From NCBI GenBank assembly GCA_902623005.1, contig CACNSC010000002.1:1-64000 (forward strand): DNA of 64,000 bases, in the 5' to 3' direction. The notes below the pieces were generated by a model. That model searched no databases. It saw nothing but the letters and a program-made list of their open reading frames with translations, and was not told the DNA's origin. The translations under genes and the position numbers were made by a program. Positions 7,499 through 14,877 of this stretch are shown here, piece after piece; within the stretch, counting starts at the first letter, position 1; every line of letters begins with the position of its first letter. This DNA is from an uncultured Coxiella sp. (GTDB taxonomy: Bacteria > Pseudomonadota > Gammaproteobacteria > Coxiellales > Coxiellaceae).

Positions 7499-10021
7499 AT
7501 GCGTAATAATTCTAAAAATGGCAACGGCTTCAATAGTTTGACAATTGAGGAACTAAAGCAGCTGTACCCGGAGCCAAAAAAACATTCTTCCGAATCAGAA
7601 GAATCGCATCTCGATTCAACAATACTAATAAGTCAAAGCCGATTTTATCGGAAGCTGCTTAAGATCAACGACAAAAATCCATTAGGTGAGGTTGAAGTTC
7701 AACCCCTCAATAGCTATCAGCTCGCGGTTTATGAAATGCCACCTTCAAACGAAGGCGATGATAAGACTTCCGTTGATGAAAGCTCAGGTGCCCCCGAACC
7801 TTTATACACGTATAAAGTTGATCAGCAAGCATCAAAATCAGAAGGTACTCAAGGTCAGCCAATTACGGTAGCTTGGGACGGTGTAAAAGAGGCTACTTTA
7901 ACTAACCCGAGTGAAGCTTTGCGTTACCAGTTTATCGTGTTCTTTGAACATCTCTATCTTGCTAGTGGTAAAGACTTCACTGGAAAAACGATTAAACTTG
8001 ATGCATTTGATGAGGATTTGGGTTGGCCGCCGGGAGTCACATTTCAGCAAGGGGACGATGAAAATTCTCACGGTCTTTTTACGATTGAGGGTACAGGCTC
8101 AGACTCGAAAATAAAGGAGCATGATGCGGAAACGTTTATTAAAAAAACATTGCATGAGTTTCTTAGGTCGAAAAGTTCCGGTAAGGAAGTCGCTGAGATA
8201 AGTAAAAAAACCCCTAACATAATGCTGAGTGAGAAACCGCTTACAATGGAAATTGATTTCTCAAAGTCAGACCAAATAACACCAATGCCAACGAATACTT
8301 TTACCGAGAATGCAAAGCTCGCCGGTGGTATTGGTGCTGTTATTGCCGGAATTGTATTATTAATCCAGAGCCTTTCTAAAAAGCCTTCTCCAGAGCAGCA
8401 AGCAAAAATAGATGACTTGAAATTCATTCAGAAGTTTTTTGAGCAATACTTACCTAGCGCAGATGTTGCATCATTATCTCTCTCAAAAAATAGTAGCGAT
8501 GTGACAAGTAACTCGACGATGCTAAAGGCTGAAAATATAACAGGTGAAAACCAAGTAGTTCTTCCTTTTGAAAATTATTCAATACCGGAAAAATATTATC
8601 AATCACCCGTTTGCCGAATTTTAAGACGACGTGATTTAATTCGCGATTTAGTCAATCACTACAATAAAAATAAACAAAACGATCCTAATACTGACAATAC
8701 AACAACAAAAGAAATCGACAATGATAATATCGTTCAATTCCTCGTTGAAAATCATAAAGTTGGTGAATTAGATCAAAGAAACCTGTTTGCGCTGCAAGCT
8801 TTGGTTTATACGTCCACACTAGAGCAAAGTGAAAAAAATGGTATTAACGATTTAATAAAGCAAAGGTTACAAGCGTTACTTAACAACGGTAAGATTAACA
8901 TTCGAGATATACCAACAGATGATCTCAAAAGCTTTAATGGTTGGATCGAAATAATCATGAACGAAACTGTTGCAACAGCAACAGCAACTGAAACAGAAAA
9001 TAATCCACTTTTTCTTAGTTCAGCGAAAAAGTCGATAAGTCAATTCTATCTACCGCTAAGACAATTTATTGAGGGTGAATTGTCTTTGAAAAATGCTCAA
9101 GGTTTGCATGAAAAAATAGAAAATCTTAAAGCCAATGATAATCCTTTTCTTAATCAAGAAGAAATCAATAAAGTAAAAGGATTTTTAGGCACTGTTATTA
9201 AAGCGTTTGAATTAGCTGATACAACTGACACAACTGCATTGGGAGGAAAAATCGAGAAGATTGGGCATTTACTAGAACAACCGAAGGATTCAGGGCTTTT
9301 TCAAGGTGAAATGCCTGAATCATTTAAACTGATTCTTGAAAAACTTTTCGGTGATCTGAAAAACAAACAGGCATCGTTGCAACTGCAACAGCCACAGCAA
9401 GAAGACGGAAGCAATGAACAAGAAAAAGAAAAAGAAAATTCACTGTTGGAAATCACAGCAAGTTCGGATTCATTTAATCAATCGTTAGTGAAAGCTGATG
9501 GATCTTTACAAAATATGTCGCTCATTACCACATATCATAAATGGCATCTTGCTAATGATAGTGAGGCTTATCAGGAACGCTGTGCTGAAGTATGGCTCCA
9601 GCCCAGTGCTAAATCGTCTTTTGTAGCTTCAACTGTTTATGGAGAGGTCTTAAATAGTAAATGTACTCCCAGTCCACTTTTGTTAGATCTCAATGCAGTA
9701 GGTACCGTTTCTAATACTGTGCTTGGAGCATATCAAAATCAAAATCGTGCTAATTGGTATTCAAATTGTGATAGGGATGTAAATGGGGCGCTTTGCCTTA
9801 TCTTCATGGGGCCAAGGCTTATGCGTAATGCTGGTCAAATGGTAATCTCGTTGATGATGACTAGCCTGAGCGTTTTTCCCGATGCAGTCAATGTTCCTAA
9901 AAATCTCTATAGTTCACTGTTTAAGGCTCTAAGCGAACCTTGTACTGGGTTATCTGGAACAGGAAATAATACCCATGCTTCTGAACGTAGTTCAGGATTA
10001 AATCCTCAATCCACTTCTTGA
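7499..10021 (+). CDS. unknown 840-aa low-complexity protein with one membrane segment
   Basis: I recognise no family. The N-terminal third is polar and rich in Ser, Glu, Lys and Asn. A single hydrophobic helix (about 274-292, GGIGAVIAGIVLLI) is followed by a long, mostly helical, Lys/Gln/Asn-rich region with a Gln-rich stretch (about 635-655, QASLQLQQPQQ). The C-terminal 140 residues differ, with Cys, Trp and Gly and segments such as CAEVWLQPSAKSSF and RANWYSNCDRD. No Shine-Dalgarno is evident before ATG7499. A TACTAT box lies about 45 nt upstream. The AT-rich composition, the lack of homology and the position in a block of orphan genes between queF and queC fit an acquired gene or a secreted effector. 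The last 16 bp overlap a minus-strand remnant. Confidence 0.7.
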   Translation: MRNNSKNGNGFNSLTIEELKQLYPEPKKHSSESEESHLDSTILISQSRFYRKLLKINDKNPLGEVEVQPLNSYQLAVYEMPPSNEGDDKTSVDESSGAPEPLYTYKVDQQASKSEGTQGQPITVAWDGVKEATLTNPSEALRYQFIVFFEHLYLASGKDFTGKTIKLDAFDEDLGWPPGVTFQQGDDENSHGLFTIEGTGSDSKIKEHDAETFIKKTLHEFLRSKSSGKEVAEISKKTPNIMLSEKPLTMEIDFSKSDQITPMPTNTFTENAKLAGGIGAVIAGIVLLIQSLSKKPSPEQQAKIDDLKFIQKFFEQYLPSADVASLSLSKNSSDVTSNSTMLKAENITGENQVVLPFENYSIPEKYYQSPVCRILRRRDLIRDLVNHYNKNKQNDPNTDNTTTKEIDNDNIVQFLVENHKVGELDQRNLFALQALVYTSTLEQSEKNGINDLIKQRLQALLNNGKINIRDIPTDDLKSFNGWIEIIMNETVATATATETENNPLFLSSAKKSISQFYLPLRQFIEGELSLKNAQGLHEKIENLKANDNPFLNQEEINKVKGFLGTVIKAFELADTTDTTALGGKIEKIGHLLEQPKDSGLFQGEMPESFKLILEKLFGDLKNKQASLQLQQPQQEDGSNEQEKEKENSLLEITASSDSFNQSLVKADGSLQNMSLITTYHKWHLANDSEAYQERCAEVWLQPSAKSSFVASTVYGEVLNSKCTPSPLLLDLNAVGTVSNTVLGAYQNQNRANWYSNCDRDVNGALCLIFMGPRLMRNAGQMVISLMMTSLSVFPDAVNVPKNLYSSLFKALSEPCTGLSGTGNNTHASERSSGLNPQSTS

Positions 10022-10238
10022 ATGTAATCAGAAAATTTTTTTAATCGGGATTGTTGCTTTTGGAGTATCAATAACTCTGGTAAAACTATTGATATCCGAT
10101 TGTCTATGTCTTTTGCGTCAATCGGTTGACCGGTAATTGTTACATTGGGATTTTGAGTGATATTGTTGCGGTGCTGTGTTCCTTGTATAAAGATCTTAAG
10201 TTGTTATAAATGTTATTATTCTTATTCAATGAAATCAT
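10006..10238 (-). pseudogene. frameshifted remnant of a small unknown protein
   Basis: On the minus strand an ATG at 10236-10238 opens 32 codons (MISLNKNNNIYNNLRSLYKE...) ending at 10140. A second frame, open from about 10200 to a TGA at 10006-10008, encodes coherent protein such as ITQNPNVTITGQPIDAKD and LPELLILQKQQSRLKK, but has no start codon. Joined by one frameshift near 10180 they would give about 75 residues. The remnant overlaps the tail of the 840-aa gene by 16 bp, so it could also be a short overlapping gene. No family is recognised. Confidence 0.4.
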
Positions 10239-10444
10239 TTAACGCTGCTGACCTTTGGATAGGATTAAATTTACAGTGAAGCATGCTTCAATCATTATCA
10301 ATTCGCGTTACTCACCTTAGTGAGATGTTTATCATAGCCACGTGCTCGATGAGTATTTCGTTGGAATCATGAATTGATACATTGAATGATATAAAAGCCT
10401 GTTATTTGCTTTATCGATATGCTCTATACGAGATATTTCCGGTG
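10239..10444. other. convergent spacer with a 14-bp palindrome
   Basis: This is the rest of the 423-bp interval between the 840-aa gene and the convergent 435-aa gene. It contains a perfect palindrome TGAAGCATGCTTCA (10277-10290) and a small hairpin CTCAC/GTGAG (10311-10324). I see no coding potential here and no T-tailed terminator. Confidence 0.35.
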
Positions 10445-11752
10445 TTAATAACGACAAGAACTTCGTGAAGATCGTGCTAGCTTTGTCATATGATCACAAA
10501 GCTCAGGAACTAGTATTTGTCGTAATTTATTCGGCAATGCTTGCTGGATAAAACTTAGATACTCTACACTCATACGGGCCGTTGCATGTGGAGATTTCAT
10601 GGCTGCCTTTTGATAGATAGGGTTGTTCATCAGTTTTGTATTGACTCTCTCTAGTCCACGCACTATAGCGCGAAAGCGTCCAACTAACGTTCTTGGATCA
10701 TCATATAAATATTCAGAGCGTCTCGTCCCTGACTCTTGAACAATAGACTTTATCGGCACATATAAGTTAGATACACCTTCTTTTGCTTTAGATTTATAAA
10801 CATTAATAATGCTATCAGAATCTTCAGGTATAAAAGCATACTTATCCTCAAAGGTAGCCACATCATCAGTAGCAAATTTTGGAAAAGAAAGGGTAACTTC
10901 TTCTAGGGCTTGGGCTACCGAGTAATACCAGTCATTTTTTGGAATTTCACCTTGATCCATTTTGGTGAAATCCATGCATAAATTGGTTATTTCATGGATT
11001 TTTCTTCTAATCTTGATAGTAAATTTAACAATATCATCTGGTGCTTTGTTGTTAACCGTGTTTGTTCGTTGATTAACAAAAAATATATTGGTCCTTTGTT
11101 CATGAAGACGGTTTACTTCACCGAAGCGACAATCATTAGAGACCACGGTTTCTAAATGACTAAACTCATTTCTAAGCGAAGAGATTAACTTATCCTCTGT
11201 TTTAAATACACTGTTGTGTAGTATTAGGGTCATGGTATCTGGATGCACTGCGGCTGAATTAACAAGTGAATCCTCTTCATAATTAATCAACACGTTAAAA
11301 TAAGGATGAAGCAAGCACCTGGCTAAAATTTGATGGTTAGCAACAGCCGGAAGGACTGTTCTCAGCATCTTAATGTCACTTGACACTTTTTCTCCGCTAG
11401 GGTTACCTGCGCTACTGATTTTTATCTGATTGATCAAGTTCCCTAGATATTGATCAGGCTGAGGGATTGAAATGCGAAAACCATATTGAGTAGTCAGTTG
11501 ACTGTCATATTTCGGTGCTTCGATCTGCACATCGCAAACACCTTTAGGTATTGACTCACGATGTTGGGCCGTTTTTCGTGTTATTAAGGCAACAGTAGTG
11601 TTTTCGTAGTTGTTGATGTCAGCCTTGCTCAAGGGCGAGCTGCTTTCATTATCTAAGGTAATAAAATCGTGTTGTGCTAGTTTTAAAATATTTCCCTTAC
11701 AGGCGGCATGTATCGCTGCAATGAATGCAACAGAACCGCTCATCAGTAACAA
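10445..11752 (-). CDS. unknown secreted protein, 435 aa, N-terminus uncertain
   Basis: The reading frame can begin at a TTG (11752, with AGGA a few bases upstream), giving a hydrophobic N-terminus MLLMSGSVAFIAAIHAAC, or at the ATG at 11743. An ATG at 11802 opens MPKNKK in another frame. If the A7 tract at 11784-11790 (minus strand) had one more A, the two would join into MPKNKKNKRRQLGSGK, a textbook basic n-region, followed by the hydrophobic segment. So the N-terminus may be broken by a 1-nt deletion or made by slippage. The mature part (about 410 aa) has mixed alpha/beta character with segments such as LILHNSVFKTEDK and LRNEFSHLE. No family is recognised. It lies 115 bp (65 bp by the longer form) after the 274-aa gene on the same strand, probably in one transcript. 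Confidence 0.65.
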   Translation of the reverse strand: MLLMSGSVAFIAAIHAACKGNILKLAQHDFITLDNESSSPLSKADINNYENTTVALITRKTAQHRESIPKGVCDVQIEAPKYDSQLTTQYGFRISIPQPDQYLGNLINQIKISSAGNPSGEKVSSDIKMLRTVLPAVANHQILARCLLHPYFNVLINYEEDSLVNSAAVHPDTMTLILHNSVFKTEDKLISSLRNEFSHLETVVSNDCRFGEVNRLHEQRTNIFFVNQRTNTVNNKAPDDIVKFTIKIRRKIHEITNLCMDFTKMDQGEIPKNDWYYSVAQALEEVTLSFPKFATDDVATFEDKYAFIPEDSDSIINVYKSKAKEGVSNLYVPIKSIVQESGTRRSEYLYDDPRTLVGRFRAIVRGLERVNTKLMNNPIYQKAAMKSPHATARMSVEYLSFIQQALPNKLRQILVPELCDHMTKLARSSRSSCRY

Positions 11753-11867
11753 TATTTTTCCTGAACCTAACTGCCGACGTTTGTTTTTTTATTCTTGGGC
11801 ATGTTGAATCAACTCGCTAAGGAGCTCAATGGGTTGGTATTTTTGTTAGAAACTTATCGTCCTACGC

Positions 11868-12692
11868 TTAAGCACAGCCGGTCATTGCAACAGGTTGGTC
11901 ACTTAACTCTTTCTCGTCTGATGAGTTGGTAGTCAACGAGCTACGATCAGGGAAAAGGCAGCTTTCAAGGTGATTTCTATTTATTTTAGGGATTTGATTA
12001 GTTTTAGGGTCGACATTATCCTCCATTGTTTTTAAGAGATCTTTGAGTCGCTGTAAACTAATTTGCAAACAGTTTTGTTGGTTTTCACCAATGAAATGTT
12101 GATAGAGTTTGGTGAGTAGATACAGCATTGTGCCAGTAGGGCTGAATTCTTGGTAGATTACGAGGTTCAGTAAACTGCATGTGGCATCTAGGGCATACGC
12201 ACGCTCGGCATTAGCATTGATGATGCGATCGAAACGGGCTTTTAATGTCGGGTTGGTCGTTTCCTCTTCTAATGCCGTTATCAGTCGTTGCAAAATTTCA
12301 GCTGTGATGTCTTCTGAGCGCCTTCCTATAGGTTGTTTGTCACTTAAGATCACCTTCAGATCTTTAGCAATCTTTTCATAGTCTGACTTGCGATCATTAT
12401 TTGCATTACAAAACTTAGCCAACTCTTCGACGATTTTTCTATCACTCGGCGTATTGGTGTTTGTAAGCCAGCTCGTTGAGAAAAGGCTGTGGTGGGTTTG
12501 CGGATTTATTTCAACCGTGCTTAGTTTATTTTCGGTAGTGCTTTTAACTGATTCCACTGGTTGCATAGCTTCGACTGGGTTTCCTCTGCTTTTGTCTTTG
12601 CTAGTTTTGCTTTTTTTACCTGAAGTTACTTTTTTTATACTAGCATCTGTTTTTTTTGCCTTATTTGTAGGTTTTGGTTTACCTTTACCCAT
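11868..12692 (-). CDS. unknown protein with a lysine-rich N-terminus, 274 aa
   Basis: No family is recognised. The first 40 residues are extremely basic (MGKGKPKPTNKAKKTDASIK, then SGKKSKTSKDKSRG), like a histone-tail or nucleic-acid-binding or nuclear-targeting extension. After a polar linker, residues 80-240 form an amphipathic helical domain, and the C-terminus is acidic (SSDEKELSDQP). The ATG at 12692 is preferred over the TTG at 12698; GAGA lies 10 nt upstream. It is the first gene of a probable two-gene unit with the 435-aa secreted protein. A TTAA-N7-TTAA repeat (12760-12779) and a TAAAAT box lie 55-85 bp upstream. A eukaryote-targeted effector is possible but unproven. Confidence 0.65.
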   Translation of the reverse strand: MGKGKPKPTNKAKKTDASIKKVTSGKKSKTSKDKSRGNPVEAMQPVESVKSTTENKLSTVEINPQTHHSLFSTSWLTNTNTPSDRKIVEELAKFCNANNDRKSDYEKIAKDLKVILSDKQPIGRRSEDITAEILQRLITALEEETTNPTLKARFDRIINANAERAYALDATCSLLNLVIYQEFSPTGTMLYLLTKLYQHFIGENQQNCLQISLQRLKDLLKTMEDNVDPKTNQIPKINRNHLESCLFPDRSSLTTNSSDEKELSDQPVAMTGCA

Positions 12693-12759
12693 TGTCAATC
12701 TCGCTTAGTTTTGGTTGCAATTCAGTTATTTTGCTCATAGGGCGACATTTTAACGCATT

Positions 12760-12779
12760 TAGGTTAAATTAGTGTTAAA
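12760..12779 (-). promoter_or_regulatory. PmrA-like TTAA-N7-TTAA direct repeat
   Basis: The minus strand reads TTTAACACTAATTTAACCTA. TTAA is repeated with an 11-bp period, as in the PmrA box of Legionella and Coxiella (cTTAATatT-N2-cTTAATatT), matching 11 of 18 fixed positions. A possible -10 element, TAAAAT (12747-12752), lies 7 nt downstream, before the 274-aa unknown gene. Confidence 0.3.
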
Positions 12780-12815
12780 AAATCGGCTTTTATGGTTGTT
12801 TCCGTTCGGTTTTGG

Positions 12816-14069
12816 TCAGCTGGATTGTTTTTTTTGCAGGCGGTATAACGGGTACGTACTCAACAACATCACCGGGCACATGCTCCAAATGATGATGGGG
12901 ACCCAATAGGGAGTCGCAAGTTTATAAATTAAATGACTGATTAATATGGGAAAAGCAGCTCCGATAGCAGTGCTTATCGATTGAATCAATGTCAGTGCTG
13001 AAGTTCTAAACTCTGTTGGGCAGCTGCGACAAACAATCAATGTGATGCATAAAAAAACAATTGACTCTGGCATGTCATTACTGATGTTTACCAAGATGTA
13101 CGACCACTCACGCTGATTGCTGAGCAGCCAATAGGCGGGAGCTGCTATCAAGGCCAGCAGAATGATCACACCAATTAGCACATAGATGGTTTGTTGCGGC
13201 TTAATGAAAAATTGCGCCAAGAGAATGATGCAGCATGTCACTAAGGTGATAATAATATTTGCATGGTAAATGCTGTGCAGTGTGTAGTGAAATAACTCAA
13301 TGAAATAAAAGTTACAGACATCCAAAAATTGATCCAGACTGGTTGCCAACACATATATACCAATCGCGCAAACTATTAGCAGTGCATGACGTTTTAAGGC
13401 TTGGCCATAAGTTGATTTGGGGTTTTTCTCAGCAGCAAGAAACTCTGGTGATTCCTCGATGTGATAACGACAGAAGATAATGATCGTGCCAATCCCAACG
13501 GCTATAAAATAAGGCAGGCGCCATGCGTATTGCAGCAGCTGTGGTTCGCTAAATTGCGAAGTAATGACATAGCAAACACAATCAGCTAGTAAATAGCCAA
13601 GGTAGATAGCAAGATACACTGCGCAAATTCCTAGTGTTCGGTGTGACTTTTTTGCATGTTCGTAACTGAAAACCAAAGCGCCAGTGGTCTCAACACCCGA
13701 CGAAGCGCCACTAAGAATGCGAATCAAAAAAAACAGCAGCAAAGTCAGTAATGGTTGCTGTAATTGTGTCGGGAAACAGGCCATCAGCAAGGTGCTGAAA
13801 GTCATCATGGCTGAGCTGGTAATAAATATTAGTTTTCTTCCATAACGATCAGCCAGATATGCCAGAATGTTACCACCGACAATTTTAAATACCGCGCTGC
13901 AAAAATAGCTAAGCATTAATATGAACTGTGCTTTAGGTTTGGTTAAAAATGGAAAAATAATGCTGGGAAAATAAGCTACCATAAGCCCAAACAAAGACAG
14001 ATCATACCATTCTAGTGTTGTACCAATAACGGCATATCCTATATTTTTACTGGGTTGAGTTGATGGCAT
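12816..14069 (-). CDS. MFS transporter of the metabolite:H+ symporter type
   Basis: A 12-helix major-facilitator permease of 417 aa. The GTTLEWYDLSLFG start of helix 1 is the hallmark of the metabolite:H+ symporter family (ProP, KgtP, ShiA), and the loop 2-3 motif is LADRYGRKLIF. A conserved Arg and Gly pair in helix 4 (RILSGASSGVETTGA) also matches. The substrate cannot be told; proline, betaine, dicarboxylates or other small metabolites are family options. The ATG at 14069 is chosen over a TTG at 14081; neither has a clear Shine-Dalgarno. It follows queC by 23 bp on the same strand and may be co-transcribed with it. Confidence 0.88.
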   Translation of the reverse strand: MPSTQPSKNIGYAVIGTTLEWYDLSLFGLMVAYFPSIIFPFLTKPKAQFILMLSYFCSAVFKIVGGNILAYLADRYGRKLIFITSSAMMTFSTLLMACFPTQLQQPLLTLLLFFLIRILSGASSGVETTGALVFSYEHAKKSHRTLGICAVYLAIYLGYLLADCVCYVITSQFSEPQLLQYAWRLPYFIAVGIGTIIIFCRYHIEESPEFLAAEKNPKSTYGQALKRHALLIVCAIGIYVLATSLDQFLDVCNFYFIELFHYTLHSIYHANIIITLVTCCIILLAQFFIKPQQTIYVLIGVIILLALIAAPAYWLLSNQREWSYILVNISNDMPESIVFLCITLIVCRSCPTEFRTSALTLIQSISTAIGAAFPILISHLIYKLATPYWVPIIIWSMCPVMLLSTYPLYRLQKKQSS

Positions 14070-14092
14070 ATTTGTAATCAAGCGCGGGAGTA

Positions 14093-14776
14093 TTAGTCAA
14101 CGGCAATCGGTTGATAGCGAGTGGGATCGGTAAGACCGGCTTCAGCAAAGCCAAGTCGACGAAAGTGACAGCTGTCGCATTGGCCACAAGCACGTCCGGA
14201 AGCGTCGGCTTGGTAGCACGAAACCGTCATGCTGTAGTCAACGCCGGCAGCATGCCCTGCAGCTATGGTTTGTGCCTTATTCAGATCAATCAGTGGCGTG
14301 TGCACGGTGATCGTGTCGCCTTCGATTGATCGTTTGGTCGCAAGATTAGCCATGGTTTGAAAAGCTGCAATGTACTCCGGTCGGCAGTCAGGATAACCGG
14401 AGTAGTCGATGGCGCTAACGCCAATGAAGATAGCTTCTGCCGCGATGATTTCTGCCCAACCTAATGCGATGGATAAAAACGTGGTGTTGCGGGCAGGGAC
14501 GTAGGTGATTGGGATCTTGCTGGTATCGTGGTCGGTAGGTAGCGTCAGGCTATAGTCAGTCAATGCTGATCCGCCCAAGTCACCAATGGATAGGCTAACA
14601 ATGCGGTGTTCGATCGCCATAGCCGTCGTAATGCGTTGGGCCGCTTCCAATTCGGCTCGATGACGTTGCCCATAGTCAAAGCTTAATGCGTAGGGCGTGA
14701 AGCCTCGATCTCGTGCAAGCGCTAAACAGGTGGTGGAATCTAATCCACCAGAAAATAAAACAACGGCTTTTTTCAT
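14093..14776 (-). CDS. queC: 7-cyano-7-deazaguanine synthase
   Basis: QueC uses ATP and ammonia to convert 7-carboxy-7-deazaguanine to preQ0, the step before QueF. The 227 aa have the PP-loop [15 protein letters not shown] at residues 7-21 and the C-terminal zinc site Cys-x8-Cys-x2-Cys-x2-Cys ([18 protein letters not shown]). FDYGQRH and [11 protein letters not shown] are further family motifs. Its length is normal. QueD and QueE are not in this window. No preQ1 riboswitch is visible upstream. An MFS transporter follows 23 bp downstream. Confidence 0.97.
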   Translation of the reverse strand: MKKAVVLFSGGLDSTTCLALARDRGFTPYALSFDYGQRHRAELEAAQRITTAMAIEHRIVSLSIGDLGGSALTDYSLTLPTDHDTSKIPITYVPARNTTFLSIALGWAEIIAAEAIFIGVSAIDYSGYPDCRPEYIAAFQTMANLATKRSIEGDTITVHTPLIDLNKAQTIAAGHAAGVDYSMTVSCYQADASGRACGQCDSCHFRRLGFAEAGLTDPTRYQPIAVD

Positions 14777-14877
14777 GGGTCTGGGTTACTCAATGCTGGT
14801 GATACTAATGGCTGCCAAGGGCAAAAACATTGTAAGGCGAACGACAATAACTTCAATCATTTTTTAAGGAGACTGGG

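Noticed and set aside
14777-14877. preQ1 riboswitch before queC
   Set aside because: The conserved preQ1 pseudoknot sequence elements are not present; the region before queF also lacks them.
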